Counted from the stretch's first letter, positions 1 through 9,017 are shown. The stretch: DNA of 64,000 nucleotides from Streptomyces sp. NRRL WC-3605 (GCF_001509795.1 NZ_LLZN01000058.1:1-64000), one strand, 5' to 3'. The notes: generated by a model from the sequence alone, not told the origin. Program-made: numbers and translations.

Positions 1-585
1 GTCATGATCGAGGCGTACAAGCAGCTCGCCGCCCAGTGCGACTACCCGCTGCACCTCGGCGTGACCGAGGCCGGCCCCGCCTTCCAGGGCACCATCAAGA
101 GCGCGGTGGCGTTCGGTGCGCTCCTCTCCCAGGGCATCGGCGACACCATCCGGGTGTCGTTGAGCGCTCCGCCCGCGGAAGAGGTCAAGGTCGGCATGCA
201 GATCCTGCAGTCGCTCGGACTGCGGGAGCGGCGGCTGGAGATCGTCTCCTGCCCGTCGTGCGGCCGGGCGCAGGTCGACGTCTACAAGCTGGCCGAGGAG
301 GTCACCGCGGGCCTGGACGGCATGGAGGTGCCGCTGCGGGTGGCGGTCATGGGGTGTGTCGTCAACGGCCCCGGCGAGGCCCGCGAGGCCGACCTGGGTG
401 TCGCCTCCGGCAACGGCAAGGGGCAGATCTTCGTCAAGGGCGAGGTCATCAAGACCGTCCCCGAGTCCAAGATCGTCGAGACCCTCATCGAGGAGGCGAT
501 GAAGATCGCCGAGCAGATGGAACAGGACGGGGCCGCAGCGGGCGTCCCCACCGGCACGGGGAAACCGGCAGTGACGGTGAGTTGA
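1..585 (+). CDS. ispG: 4-hydroxy-3-methylbut-2-enyl diphosphate synthase, C-terminal part
   Basis: This is the C-terminal half of IspG (GcpE), which reductively opens MEcPP to HMBPP in the cytosolic MEP isoprenoid pathway using a 4Fe-4S cluster. The reading frame is open from base 1, so the gene starts outside the window; about 194 of the usual 380-390 residues are present. The cluster ligands are visible: the SCPSCGR pair and the downstream [11 protein letters not shown] segment, which supplies the third Cys and the Glu ligand. It lies 31 bp before dxs, so two MEP enzymes are co-transcribed. Next to an HpnO-like aminotransferase this fits a hopanoid cluster, whose other genes would be to the left. 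Confidence 0.96.
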   Translation, partial: VMIEAYKQLAAQCDYPLHLGVTEAGPAFQGTIKSAVAFGALLSQGIGDTIRVSLSAPPAEEVKVGMQILQSLGLRERRLEIVSCPSCGRAQVDVYKLAEEVTAGLDGMEVPLRVAVMGCVVNGPGEAREADLGVASGNGKGQIFVKGEVIKTVPESKIVETLIEEAMKIAEQMEQDGAAAGVPTGTGKPAVTVS

Positions 586-616
586 AGCACGGCACGGACC
601 GAGAGGGGGCCCGAGC

Positions 617-2572
617 ATGACGATTCTGGAGAGCATCCGGGGACCACGTGACCTGAAGGCGCTGTCCGAGGCGGAACTCGGTGAACTGTCCGACGAGATC
701 AGGGAGTTCCTGGTGCACGCGGTCGCGAGGACCGGCGGGCACCTCGGGCCCAACCTGGGGGTGGTGGAGCTGTCCGTCGCGCTCCACCGGGTCTTCGAGT
801 CACCGGTCGACCGCATCGTGTGGGACACCGGCCACCAGAGCTATGTGCACAAGCTGCTGACAGGACGTCAGGACTTCTCCAAGCTGCGCGGCAAGGGGGG
901 CCTGTCGGGCTACCCCGCCCGGGAGGAGTCCGAGCACGACATCGTGGAGAACAGCCACGCCTCCACCGCCCTCGGCTGGGCCGACGGGCTCGCCAAGGCC
1001 CGCCAGGTGCAGGGGGAGAAGGGGCACGTCGTCGCGGTCATCGGCGACGGGGCGCTGACCGGCGGCATGGCCTGGGAGGCGCTGAACAACATCGCGGCCG
1101 CCAAGGACCGCCCGCTGATCATCGTCGTCAACGACAACGAACGCTCGTACGCCCCGACCATCGGCGGCCTCGCCAACCACCTGGCGACCCTGCGCACCAC
1201 CGACGGCTACGAGAAGGTGCTGGCCTGGGGCAAGGACGTCCTGCTGCGCACGCCCCTGGTCGGGCACACGGTCTACGAGTCCCTGCACGGCGCGAAGAAG
1301 GGCTTCAAGGACGCGTTCGCGCCCCAGGGCATGTTCGAGGACCTGGGACTGAAGTACGTCGGCCCCATCGACGGGCACGACATCGGCGCCGTCGAGTCGG
1401 CGCTGCGGCGCGCCAAGCGCTTCCACGGCCCGGTGCTGGTCCACTGCCTCACGGAGAAGGGGCGCGGCTACGAACCCGCCCTCGCCCACGAGGAGGACCA
1501 CTTCCACACCGTCGGCGTGATGGACCCGCTGACCTGCGAACCGCTCGCGCCGTCGGGCGGGCCGTCCTGGACGTCGGTGTTCGGCGACGAGATCGTCCGG
1601 ATCGGCGAGGAGCGCGAGGACGTCGTCGCGATCACCGCGGCCATGCTGCACCCGGTCGGCCTCGGCAGGTTCGCGGAGCGGTTCCCGGACCGGGTCTGGG
1701 ACGTCGGGATCGCCGAGCAGCACGCGGCCGTCTCGGCGGCCGGCCTCGCCACGGGCGGGCTGCACCCGGTCGTCGCCGTCTACGCCACCTTCCTCAACCG
1801 CGCCTTCGACCAGCTGCTGATGGACGTCGCGCTGCACCGCTGCGGGGTGACGTTCGTCCTGGACCGGGCCGGTGTGACCGGCGTCGACGGACCCTCGCAC
1901 AACGGCATGTGGGACATGTCGATCCTCCAGGTCGTGCCCGGTCTCAGGATCGCCGCGCCCCGGGACGCCGACCAGCTGAGGGCGCAGCTGCGGGAGGCCG
2001 TGGCCGTGGACGACGCCCCGACGCTGGTGCGCTTCCCGAAGGAGTCGGTCGGACCGTCGATCCCGGCCGTCGACCGGGTGGGCGGGCTCGACGTCCTGCA
2101 CCGCGGCGGGCCCGAACAGGACGTCCTCCTCGTCGCGGTCGGGGTGATGGCCCCCGTGTGCCTCCAGGCGGCCGAGCTGCTCGAAGCACGCGGCATCGGG
2201 TGCACGGTCGTCGACCCCCGCTGGGTCAAGCCCGTGGACCCGGCGCTCGCGCCGCTGGCCGCCCAGCACCGGCTGGTGGCCGTCGTCGAGGACAACAGCC
2301 GCTCGGCCGGGGTGGGCGGTGCCGTGGCGCTCGCGCTCGGCGACGCCGACGTGGACGTGCCGGTGCGGCGGTTCGGCATCCCGGAGCAGTTCCTCGCGCA
2401 CGCCAAGCGGGGCGAGGTGCTCGCCGACATCGGTCTCACGCCCGTCGAGGTCGCCGGCCGGATCAGCGCGAGCCTGGCCCTGAAGGAGGCCGCGGGCGGT
2501 TCGTCCGACCCGTCCGACGGCGGCCGCCCCGCGGGCCGTCCCGTCGCGTCAGTCAAGGAGAAGGCTGAATGA
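617..2572 (+). CDS. dxs: 1-deoxy-D-xylulose-5-phosphate synthase
   Basis: DXS condenses pyruvate and glyceraldehyde 3-phosphate into DXP, the first step of the MEP pathway, with thiamine diphosphate. The 651-aa length is normal. Seen are the TPP-binding [16 protein letters not shown] stretch followed by VVNDN, the central transketolase domain with the GIAEQHA motif carrying the catalytic Glu, and the C-terminal transketolase domain ending near residue 620 followed by a Gly/Ser/Pro-rich tail. The ATG follows a purine-rich GAGAGGGGG site. Its stop overlaps the start of the next gene by 4 bp (ATGA), which suggests translational coupling. A second dxs copy dedicated to bulk isoprenoid supply for hopanoids is plausible, but this is inference. 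Confidence 0.97.
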   Translation: MTILESIRGPRDLKALSEAELGELSDEIREFLVHAVARTGGHLGPNLGVVELSVALHRVFESPVDRIVWDTGHQSYVHKLLTGRQDFSKLRGKGGLSGYPAREESEHDIVENSHASTALGWADGLAKARQVQGEKGHVVAVIGDGALTGGMAWEALNNIAAAKDRPLIIVVNDNERSYAPTIGGLANHLATLRTTDGYEKVLAWGKDVLLRTPLVGHTVYESLHGAKKGFKDAFAPQGMFEDLGLKYVGPIDGHDIGAVESALRRAKRFHGPVLVHCLTEKGRGYEPALAHEEDHFHTVGVMDPLTCEPLAPSGGPSWTSVFGDEIVRIGEEREDVVAITAAMLHPVGLGRFAERFPDRVWDVGIAEQHAAVSAAGLATGGLHPVVAVYATFLNRAFDQLLMDVALHRCGVTFVLDRAGVTGVDGPSHNGMWDMSILQVVPGLRIAAPRDADQLRAQLREAVAVDDAPTLVRFPKESVGPSIPAVDRVGGLDVLHRGGPEQDVLLVAVGVMAPVCLQAAELLEARGIGCTVVDPRWVKPVDPALAPLAAQHRLVAVVEDNSRSAGVGGAVALALGDADVDVPVRRFGIPEQFLAHAKRGEVLADIGLTPVEVAGRISASLALKEAAGGSSDPSDGGRPAGRPVASVKEKAE

Positions 2573-3954
2573 CCACCGAGTTCGACCTCGGCAGACTCCT
2601 CGCCGAGCGCGGAGCCGAGCGCTACGAGCTGCACACCCGGTACCTCAACCACCAGCTCCCGCGCATGCTGCACACCATCGGTTTCGACAACGTGTACGAG
2701 CGGGCCGAGGGCGCCTACTTCTGGGACGCCGACGGCGACGACTACCTCGACATGCTCGCCGGCTTCGGGGTGATGGGCCTGGGCCGCCATCACCCCGTCG
2801 TCCGCAAGGCGCTGCACGACGTGCTGGACGCCCAGCTCGCCGACCTCACCCGCTTCGACTGCCAGCCGCTGCCCGGGCTGCTGGCGGAGAAGCTGCTCGC
2901 CCACAGCCCTCACCTGGACCGGGTGTTCTTCGGCAACAGCGGCACGGAGGCGGTGGAGACCGCGCTGAAGTTCGCGCGGTTCGTCACCGGCCGGCCCAGG
3001 GTGCTGTACTGCGACCACGCCTTCCACGGACTGACCACCGGCTCCCTGTCCGTGAACGGCGAGTCCGGCTTCCGTGACGGCTTCGCACCGCTGCTGCCCG
3101 ACACGGCCGTCCCGCTCGGCGACCTCGACGCCCTGGCGCGGGAGCTGAAGAAGGGCGACGTGGCCGCGCTGATCGTCGAACCGATCCAGGGCAAGGGCGT
3201 GCACGAGGCCCCGCCCGGCTATCTGCGGGCCGCCCAGGAGCTGCTGCACCGGCACAAGGCGCTGCTCATCGCCGACGAGGTGCAGACCGGCCTCGGCCGT
3301 ACCGGCGACTTCTACGCCTACCAGCACGAGGAGGGCGTCGAACCGGACCTGGTGTGCGTGGCCAAGGCGCTCTCCGGCGGCTATGTGCCGGTCGGCGCCA
3401 CCATCGGCAAGGACTGGATCTTCAAGAAGGTCTACTCGTCGATGGACCGGGTGCTCGTCCACTCGGCGAGCTTCGGCTCCAACGCGCAGGCCATGGCGGC
3501 CGGGCTCGCCGTCCTGTCCGTCATGGAGGACGAGCAGATCGTCGCAGGCGTCCGGGCCACCGGCGAACTGCTGAAGTCCCGGCTGGCCGCCCTCACCGAC
3601 AAGTACGAGCTGCTGGCCGACGTACGCGGACGCGGGCTGATGATCGGCATCGAGTTCGGCCGTCCCGACTCGCTCAAGCTGCGCAGCCGCTGGACGATGC
3701 TCCAGGCCGCGCGCAAGGGCCTTTTCGCGCAGATGGTCGTCGTGCCGCTGCTGCGGCGGCACCGCATCCTCACCCAGGTCTCCGGGGACCACCTGGAGGT
3801 CATCAAGCTGATCCCGCCGCTGATCATCGGCGAACGCGAGGTGGACCGGTTCGTCGACGCCTTCACGGACGTCATGGACGACGCCCACAGCGGCGGAGGG
3901 CTCATGTGGGACTTCGGCAAGACGCTGATCAAGCAGGCGGTCGCCAACAGGTGA
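2569..3954 (+). CDS. class III PLP aminotransferase (HpnO-like, hopanoid locus)
   Basis: This is a fold-type I, class III aminotransferase of 461 aa. The PLP lysine is in [11 protein letters not shown], preceded by the [12 protein letters not shown] aspartate motif, and [16 protein letters not shown] binds the phosphate. Sequence type and position directly after dxs with an ATGA overlap match the aminotransferase at the end of streptomycete hopanoid clusters, thought to make aminobacteriohopanetriol (HpnO). The substrate assignment rests on context; acetylornithine- or omega-amino-acid-type activity cannot be excluded from motifs. A 75-bp gap with twin palindromes separates it from the next regulator gene, so it is probably the last gene of its operon. 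Confidence 0.9.
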   Translation: MTTEFDLGRLLAERGAERYELHTRYLNHQLPRMLHTIGFDNVYERAEGAYFWDADGDDYLDMLAGFGVMGLGRHHPVVRKALHDVLDAQLADLTRFDCQPLPGLLAEKLLAHSPHLDRVFFGNSGTEAVETALKFARFVTGRPRVLYCDHAFHGLTTGSLSVNGESGFRDGFAPLLPDTAVPLGDLDALARELKKGDVAALIVEPIQGKGVHEAPPGYLRAAQELLHRHKALLIADEVQTGLGRTGDFYAYQHEEGVEPDLVCVAKALSGGYVPVGATIGKDWIFKKVYSSMDRVLVHSASFGSNAQAMAAGLAVLSVMEDEQIVAGVRATGELLKSRLAALTDKYELLADVRGRGLMIGIEFGRPDSLKLRSRWTMLQAARKGLFAQMVVVPLLRRHRILTQVSGDHLEVIKLIPPLIIGEREVDRFVDAFTDVMDDAHSGGGLMWDFGKTLIKQAVANR

Positions 3955-3974
3955 GCGCGGCCCACGCCGCGGCT

Positions 3975-4009
3975 TTGCCTCTGAGGCAAGAAATTTGCCC
4001 CGGAGGCAA
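3975..4009. promoter_or_regulatory. twin palindromic operators upstream of XRE-cupin gene
   Basis: Two 15-bp near-palindromes, TTGCCTCTGAGGCAA (3975-3989) and TTGCCCCGGAGGCAA (3995-4009), start exactly 20 bp apart, about two DNA turns. The first is perfect around its central base; the second has a single asymmetric position. They end 20 bp before the ATG of the XRE-cupin gene. Spacing and symmetry suggest two dimers binding the same face of the helix, most simply autoregulation by that XRE protein. The regulator identity is inference. Confidence 0.75.
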
Positions 4010-4029
4010 GCCTGGGGCTGAATAGGAGC

Positions 4030-4662
4030 ATGAGCTCTCCCGAGAAGCGGCCCGGGGACGAGGCGACCGGGCCGGCCGAGTCCCTGCCGGTCGTCGCGCC
4101 GCAACTGCGGGCCCTGCGCCGCCGGGCGTCCCTCACCCTGGAGGGCGCGGCCCGCGCCGCCGGGCTGTCGGCCGCCCATCTCTCCCGGCTGGAGACCGGA
4201 CAGCGGCAGCCGTCGCTGCCGATGCTGCTGGCACTCGCCCGCGTCTACGGTACGACGGTCGGCGAGCTGCTCGGCGAGAGGGTCCCCGACCGGGACGCCG
4301 TCGTACGCGCCGGTGACATGGAACCCACCGCTGCCGGCGGCTGGACGTACTGGCAGGCCGGAGTCTCCGGTCGCGGGATGCAGGCCCTGCGCGTCCACGT
4401 GCCGTACGGCTCGCAGGGCGACATCGTGCGCGTGCACCCCGGAGAGGAGTGGCTCCACGTCCTGAAGGGGCGGCTGCGGCTGCGCCTCGGGGACACCACG
4501 CACCGGCTCGCCCCCGGGGACAGCGCGCACTTCGACTCGCTCACCCCGCACCGGCTCGCCGCCGAGGACGACGGCGGCGTCGAGCTCCTGTTCGTCCACA
4601 CCCTGTTGCAGAGCCCCACGGCCACCCTGTGCCTGGGCCCCACCCCTGGAGAGACGCCATGA
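4030..4662 (+). CDS. XRE-family regulator with C-terminal cupin domain
   Basis: A 210-aa transcription regulator. Residues about 20-75 form a helix-turn-helix of the XRE/Cro type (LRALRRRASLTLEGAARAAG, then SAAHLSRLETGQRQPSLPML). Residues about 110-190 form a cupin barrel (HPGEEWLHVLKGRLRLRLGD, then LAPGDSAHFDSLTPHRL) that would sense a small ligand. Proteins of this architecture (PuuR/SutR-like) often control amino acid, polyamine or transport genes. The stop codon overlaps the start of a 40-aa membrane peptide (ATGA). Twin palindromes lie directly upstream and are likely its own operators. The target beyond its own operon is unknown. Confidence 0.9.
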   Translation: MSSPEKRPGDEATGPAESLPVVAPQLRALRRRASLTLEGAARAAGLSAAHLSRLETGQRQPSLPMLLALARVYGTTVGELLGERVPDRDAVVRAGDMEPTAAGGWTYWQAGVSGRGMQALRVHVPYGSQGDIVRVHPGEEWLHVLKGRLRLRLGDTTHRLAPGDSAHFDSLTPHRLAAEDDGGVELLFVHTLLQSPTATLCLGPTPGETP

Positions 4663-4781
4663 CCGACATGGAGGAGAAGTTCCCCCGCGCCCTGTGGGTG
4701 CGCCTCATCATCTACATCGCGGTGGGGCACGTCTTCGCCGCCTTCGTCTACTTCCTCTTCGAGGCGGGCGGCGGTAAGTAG
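4659..4781 (+). CDS. 40-aa single-pass membrane peptide coupled to XRE-cupin gene
   Basis: A 40-residue protein starting at the ATG that overlaps the regulator stop by 4 bp. Layout: charged N-terminus (MTDMEEKFPRALWVR), one hydrophobic helix of roughly 21 residues (residues about 16-35), short Gly-rich tail ending in Lys. It resembles the small streptomycete family I know as DUF6126, often found directly after XRE-cupin genes; that family name is from memory and not checked. Stop-start overlap argues that it is really translated. Possible roles are a membrane anchor or modulator for the regulator or a partner transporter; nothing in the sequence decides this. Confidence 0.7.
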   Translation: MTDMEEKFPRALWVRLIIYIAVGHVFAAFVYFLFEAGGGK

Positions 4782-4796
4782 GCGCGCCCCGCGCCC

Positions 4797-5594
4797 TCAG
4801 TCGAGCAGCCGCTCCCGCAGGCGCTCCCGCGCCTCGGGGGTGAGCCTCAGGCCCTGCTCCAGGTAGGTGTCGGCGTCTCCCCATGTCTCGTCGATCGTGT
4901 CGAAGGCGGCCTGCAGATACTCCGCCCGCGCGTCGAAGAGCGGGCTCAGCAGCTCCATGACCTCGGGCGAGTAGGCGGAGGGGGCGCTGCTGCCGCGCCG
5001 CACCTTGTACCGGCGGTGCTTCTCGTTGGACTTCAGGTAGTCGGCGACGATCGCCTCCCGCTCGACGCCGACGGCGAGCAGCGTCACTGCGATCGACAGG
5101 CCGGCCCTGTCCTTGCCGGCCGCGCAGTGCATCAGCGCCGGGACGCTGTCCTCCACCAGGGAGCGCAGCACCTGGGAGTGCTCGCCGGTGCGCTCCGTGA
5201 CGATGGAGCGGTAGGAGGTGATCATCCGGGCCGCGCCCTTGCCGTCCGCCAGGATCTCCCGCAGCTGGTCGAGATCGCCGTCGCGGACCATCTTCCAGAA
5301 CTCCGCGCCGTCCGCCGGGTCGGACAGCGGCAGGTTCACGTTGCGGACGCCCGGCAGCTCGACGTCTGGGCCCTCCAGCCTCTGGTCCGCCGCGTTGCGG
5401 AAGTCGAAGATCGTGTGCAGCCCCAGCGAGTCGAGGAAGGCGGCGTCCTCGGGGGTGGCGTGGGCGAGGTGGCCGCTGCGGAACAGCACGCCGTGCCGCA
5501 CCCGTCGTCCGTCCACGGTGGGCAGGCCGCCCACGTCGCGGAAGTTGCGCACACCGGCCAGTTCGGGCTCGGTCGACGGGATCTGCTGCGTCAC
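4797..5594 (-). CDS. tyrosine-protein phosphatase (DSP/PTP-like)
   Basis: A 265-aa cytoplasmic phosphatase. The signature loop HCAAGKDRAG gives catalytic Cys157 and Arg163 (CX5R); the N-terminal GVRNFRDVGGLPT and FRSGHLAHAT blocks are typical of the bacterial tyrosine/serine phosphatase family Y_phosphatase3 (MptpB-like). Such enzymes dephosphorylate phosphotyrosine or phosphoinositides; the substrate here is unknown. It is transcribed towards the XRE-cupin operon (convergent, 15 bp between stops) and stands alone. The ATG is preceded by a GGAG site. Confidence 0.9.
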   Translation of the reverse strand: MTQQIPSTEPELAGVRNFRDVGGLPTVDGRRVRHGVLFRSGHLAHATPEDAAFLDSLGLHTIFDFRNAADQRLEGPDVELPGVRNVNLPLSDPADGAEFWKMVRDGDLDQLREILADGKGAARMITSYRSIVTERTGEHSQVLRSLVEDSVPALMHCAAGKDRAGLSIAVTLLAVGVEREAIVADYLKSNEKHRRYKVRRGSSAPSAYSPEVMELLSPLFDARAEYLQAAFDTIDETWGDADTYLEQGLRLTPEARERLRERLLD

Positions 5595-6038
5595 GGGGGC
5601 TCCTCCCGGTCGGCCCCGCCGGCGCGGCTCGGCGGTGCGGCCGGCAAGGTGCGCCTCCGACGATACGACATGGCTGTGTGCGCCAATCAGTTGTCCACAG
5701 GTGACAGCGCAGAAGCAATGGGCCGAAACGGACGAAGTCGTCGTATATCTGCATTGAAGGTGGGGGTGCGGATTCGATGCGCCGGATATCCGCCGACGTC
5801 GTATCTAGGCTTTCTGTCCGAATTGGCGGCTTCATTCCAACTCGCTCCGGAATAGGGAAAGCTGGAGCAGTGTCACGTGAGGAGCGTCATAGCGGTGACG
5901 GTGCGTCGCCCGTCATGTTCACGTAATGAGCCCGCCCTTTATGGGAATTCACGATGCCAGGCTCTCCGAAATGCACGCAGGGTGACCGGTGAATCCCGTA
6001 AGTGATCAAGTCGAACGCATTCGGACGGAACCCCTCAC
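5595..6038. other. non-coding intergenic region
   Basis: About 440 bp between the phosphatase start and the riboswitch promoter. Both strands carry only frames with many A/T-ending codons and no ribosome site. The phosphatase promoter must lie in the left part. It is noticeably A/T-richer than the surrounding genes. I see no clear repeat or RNA gene. Confidence 0.5.
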
Positions 6039-6068
6039 TTGTTCCCATGCGTCTTTCTCGCTTACGTT
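6039..6068 (+). promoter_or_regulatory. candidate promoter for the riboswitch-controlled M23 peptidase
   Basis: TTGTTC (6039-6044) and TACGTT (6063-6068) are spaced by 18 bp, a reasonable vegetative-type match. A transcript starting about 7 bp downstream would begin roughly 12 nt before the first riboswitch helix at 6088, which supports the placement. It is not experimentally shown. Confidence 0.4.
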
Positions 6069-6086
6069 CGCCACCAATCCGGACGG

Positions 6087-6260
6087 ACGCCTAATCCTGC
6101 CGCCGACCGGAATCCGCGCACACCCACCCGTACACGGCAGGAGCGGGGGACCCACAGGTACATCGCCTGTTCCGGTCCCGGAACAGGCTTGGGGTCAAGT
6201 CGCGTCCCGACGCGGCCGGGCATCTCCAGCCCGCACCCGACAGCTCACCTCGCAGGCGCC
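6087..6260 (+). promoter_or_regulatory. c-di-AMP riboswitch (ydaO-yuaA type)
   Basis: The leader carries the conserved blocks of the actinobacterial ydaO class: TAATCCTGCCG near 6092, GGCAGGAGCGGGGGACCCA at about 6136-6154, the CTTGGGGTCAAGTC block at about 6188, a GGGC/GCCC hairpin at about 6218-6232, then CACCCGACAGCTCACCTCG and closing AGGCG at 6254-6258, which pairs with CGCCT at 6088-6092 to make P1. The ribosome site GGAGAGGA lies just after P1. In Streptomyces this class controls cell-wall hydrolase genes such as rpfA, with c-di-AMP turning expression off, which matches the M23 peptidase downstream. Confidence 0.88.
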
Positions 6261-6275
6261 GGAGAGGAATTCACC

Positions 6276-7184
6276 ATGCCCGCGAAGGGTAAGCATCGCC
6301 GTCCCAAGTCCCTGCGCCTCACCCGCACGATCGCCGTCGCCGGAACCGGCGGCGCCGCGCTCGCGCTCCCGCTGATCGGGGCCACCGGCGCCCACGCCGC
6401 GACCGGCCAGTCCGCCCCGGAGAAGGCGGTCCGGTCCGTCCAGACCGCCGCCGAGAAGGCCCCGGCGCAGAAGACCTCCGCCCCGAAGACGCGCACCTAC
6501 GAGGTGAAGCGCGGCGACTACCTGGCGAGGATCGCCGACGAGCAGGACGTCCGCGGCGGCTGGAAGAAGCTCTACGCCGACAACCGCGAGGCCGTCGGCA
6601 GCGACCCGTCGCTCATCCACCCGGGCCTGAAGCTCTCGATCGACAAGAAGGCCGCGACCGCCGCGCCCAAGGCGTCGGCCCCGTCCACGGCGCAGTCCAA
6701 GCCGTCCGCGAAGCCCGCCGCGCCGAAGAAGGCCGCCACGGCCGCGCAGAGCTCCGGCGAGACGAGCACCGTCAACGGCTTCACCGCCCCGGTCTCCACC
6801 GCAGCCGTCGGGACCTCCTACAAGGTCGCGGGCAGCATGTGGTCCAGCGGCTACCACACCGGCGTGGACTTCTCCGCCCCCTCCGGCACCCCCCTGAAGG
6901 CGGTCGGCGCCGGCACCGTCGTCTCCGCCGGCTGGGGCGGCGCCTACGGCAACCAGGTCGTCATCCGGCTCGCCGACGGTTACTACGCCCAGTACGCCCA
7001 CCTGTCCTCGCTGTCCGTCTCCAGCGGCCAGACGGTGACCGCGGGCCAGCAGATCGGCCTCTCCGGCGCGACCGGCAACGTGACCGGCCCGCACCTGCAC
7101 TTCGAGATCCGCACCACGCCCGACTACGGCTCGGACGTGGACCCGGTGGCCTACCTCCGCTCCAAGGGCGTCGCCATCGGCTGA
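6276..7184 (+). CDS. secreted LysM-M23 peptidoglycan peptidase
   Basis: A 302-aa secreted cell-wall hydrolase. The basic N-terminus, hydrophobic stretch and GAHA-A cleavage site (near residue 41) form a Sec signal peptide. A LysM domain (about residues 67-112, starting TYEVKRGDYLARIADE) binds peptidoglycan; an Ala/Pro/Lys/Ser linker follows; the M23 domain (about 175-300) has YHTGVDFSAPSG and the zinc/catalytic HLHFEI motif. It should cut peptide cross-links during growth or spore germination. The ATG at 6276 is chosen for its GGAGAGGAAT ribosome site and because the upstream frame runs through the riboswitch. Expression is probably c-di-AMP controlled. Confidence 0.94.
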   Translation: MPAKGKHRRPKSLRLTRTIAVAGTGGAALALPLIGATGAHAATGQSAPEKAVRSVQTAAEKAPAQKTSAPKTRTYEVKRGDYLARIADEQDVRGGWKKLYADNREAVGSDPSLIHPGLKLSIDKKAATAAPKASAPSTAQSKPSAKPAAPKKAATAAQSSGETSTVNGFTAPVSTAAVGTSYKVAGSMWSSGYHTGVDFSAPSGTPLKAVGAGTVVSAGWGGAYGNQVVIRLADGYYAQYAHLSSLSVSSGQTVTAGQQIGLSGATGNVTGPHLHFEIRTTPDYGSDVDPVAYLRSKGVAIG

Positions 7185-7245
7185 CCGCCCACCGCACGGC
7201 GCGCACCTCCCTGACACGCATGCGCACCACCTGCCTGACACGCGA

Positions 7246-7283
7246 CCGAAGGCCGGACCCCGATCCCCGGGTCCGGCCTTCGG
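7246..7283 (+). terminator. strong hairpin terminator after M23 peptidase
   Basis: A perfect 15-bp stem (CCGAAGGCCGGACCC at 7246-7260 with its complement at 7269-7283) and an 8-nt loop lies 61 bp after the stop codon. There is no U-tract, as is usual in Streptomyces. Confidence 0.8.
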
Positions 7284-7443
7284 CCTGTCCCGAGCGTCCG
7301 CGCGCGGCGTTTCGGCGGTCAACGTCCCCGCCAGGAACCGTATTCCGGGTTTGGTGAAGGCTTTGGCAGTGGCTTATCTCACCGCTCGTCAACCCCTTCC
7401 TACGGTCGCGTAGGTCACACCGAAAGGTGAATCATGTCCCGAC

Positions 7444-8262
7444 GTGGCAGACGATTCGAAGAGTGACAGCAGAAGAGTGATCGGGTCGTACGTCGCGGTG
7501 GGGGACAGCTTCACCGAGGGCGTCGGCGACCCCGGCCCCGACGGGGCGTTCGTCGGCTGGGCCGACCGGTTCGCGGTCCTTCTGGCCGACCGGCGTCCCG
7601 AGGGCGACTTCCGGTACACGAACCTCGCCGTGCGCGGCAGACTGCTTGACCAGATCGTGGCGGAACAGGTCCCCAGGGCCGTCGAACTCGCCCCGGACCT
7701 GGTGTCGTTCTGCGCGGGCGGCAACGACATCCTGCGGCCCGGCACCGACCCCGACGAAGTGGCCGAACGGTTCGAACGCGCCGTCGCCCGGCTCGCCTCG
7801 GCCGCGGGCACGGTAATGGTGACGACGGGCTTCGACACCCGGGGCGTGCCCGTGCTGAAGCACCTGCGCGGCAAGATCGCCACCTACAACGGGCACGTGC
7901 GCGCCATCGCCGACCGCTACGGCTGCCCGGTGCTCGACCTGTGGTCCCTGAGGACCGTCCAGGACCGCCGGGCCTGGGACAGCGACCGGCTCCACCTCTC
8001 TCCCGAGGGGCACACGCGCGTGGCGCTGCGCGCGGGCCAGGTCCTCGGACTGGAGATCCCGGCCGACCCGGACCAGCCCTGGCCGCCGCTCCCGCCCCGC
8101 GGAACCCTGGAGATCCGGCGCGACGACGTCCAGTGGGCGCGCGAGTACCTGGTGCCGTGGATCGGGCGGCGTCTGCGGGGCGAGTCCTCGGGCGACCACG
8201 TGACCGCCAAGGGCACGCTCTCGGCGTACGACATCAAGATGCGCATCGCGTCGGTGGCCTGA
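7444..8262 (+). CDS. SGNH/GDSL-type hydrolase
   Basis: A 272-aa intracellular esterase-like protein with no signal peptide. Block I is VAVGDSFTEGVGD (catalytic Ser), block III GGNDIL, and block V DRLHLSPEGH (catalytic Asp/His). Substrate unknown; members act on acyl esters or acetylated sugars. The only usable in-frame start is GTG at 7444, since an in-frame stop lies at 7411. The best ribosome site (AAAGGTGA, 7423-7430) instead fits an ATG at 7434 in another frame, which opens an 11-codon minigene overlapping this start. A C-terminal segment after residue 200 is outside the hydrolase core. Confidence 0.9.
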   Translation: MADDSKSDSRRVIGSYVAVGDSFTEGVGDPGPDGAFVGWADRFAVLLADRRPEGDFRYTNLAVRGRLLDQIVAEQVPRAVELAPDLVSFCAGGNDILRPGTDPDEVAERFERAVARLASAAGTVMVTTGFDTRGVPVLKHLRGKIATYNGHVRAIADRYGCPVLDLWSLRTVQDRRAWDSDRLHLSPEGHTRVALRAGQVLGLEIPADPDQPWPPLPPRGTLEIRRDDVQWAREYLVPWIGRRLRGESSGDHVTAKGTLSAYDIKMRIASVA

Positions 8263-8263
8263 G

Positions 8264-8281
8264 CCCGGCCGTACGGCCGGG
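8264..8281. terminator. bidirectional hairpin between convergent genes
   Basis: CCCGGCC and GGCCGGG arms around GTAC form a perfect hairpin 1 bp after the hydrolase stop, between it and the convergent TetR gene. It can serve both directions. Confidence 0.6.
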
Positions 8282-8325
8282 GGAGAGCGCAGCCGTCCGG
8301 GACCGGTCCGGTCGCGGGCGGCCGC

Positions 8326-8952
8326 TCACCGGGGTGAGGCCGTCAACGCCGTCCGTTCCAGGCCCAGTTCCCGGGCCAGCGCCTCGTCCACCCACTCCAG
8401 GGCCCGCGCGCGGGACAGCGCCCCGGGATACGACGTCAGCTGGACGGCGAGCCCGTCGAGGAGGGCGGTCAGGCGCAGCGCCGCCGCCGCCGGGTCCGGG
8501 CAGCCGAACTCGCCCGCGGCCGCGCCCTCCGCGAGGACCCCGGCGAGGGCGCTCTTCCACTGCCGGTCCAGCTCACGCGTGACCTCCCGCAGCGCCGGGT
8601 CGCGCAACGCCGCCGCCCAGCCCTCGATCCACAGCCGCCAGCCCTTGGCCTGACCCGTCGGCGCGTACCAGCGCACGGCCGCCCGCAGCCGCCGTACCGC
8701 CGTCGTGCGGCGGCCCAGGATCCCGCGCAGCCGCGCCAGGTCGCCCTCGGCGGCGTGCGCGAACGCGGCCGCGACCAGCTTCTCCTTCGTGTCGAAGTGG
8801 TAGAGCACCAGCGCGTTGCTCACCCCGAGTGCCGAGGCCACGTCGGCGATCCTGACCGCCGCCACACCCCGCGCCTCTATCTGCTCCACGGCGGCCCGCA
8901 GCAGGTCCGCCCGCCGCTCCGCCACGCTCAACCGCACTCTCGCCCTCGCCAC
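8326..8952 (-). CDS. TetR-family regulator
   Basis: A 208-aa repressor-type protein. The N-terminal helix-turn-helix covers about residues 10-57 (LLRAAVEQIEARGVAAVRIA, then ALGVSNALVLYHFDTKEKLV); the rest is an all-helical ligand domain. It follows the dehydrogenase gene on the same strand by 65 bp, so the two may be co-transcribed and the regulator may control that enzyme, but no operator was identified. Confidence 0.9.
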   Translation of the reverse strand: MARARVRLSVAERRADLLRAAVEQIEARGVAAVRIADVASALGVSNALVLYHFDTKEKLVAAAFAHAAEGDLARLRGILGRRTTAVRRLRAAVRWYAPTGQAKGWRLWIEGWAAALRDPALREVTRELDRQWKSALAGVLAEGAAAGEFGCPDPAAAALRLTALLDGLAVQLTSYPGALSRARALEWVDEALARELGLERTALTASPR

Positions 8953-9017
8953 GCCGTCACCCTACGGCCTGGCCAGCACCGCCCCCGCGCGGCCGCCCGG
9001 GTACGCGGTCCCGCCCG

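Noticed and set aside
1780..4599. Very long open frame on the minus strand opposite dxs and the aminotransferase
   Set aside because: An antisense shadow caused by high GC; the encoded protein has no family features and the plus-strand genes are certain.
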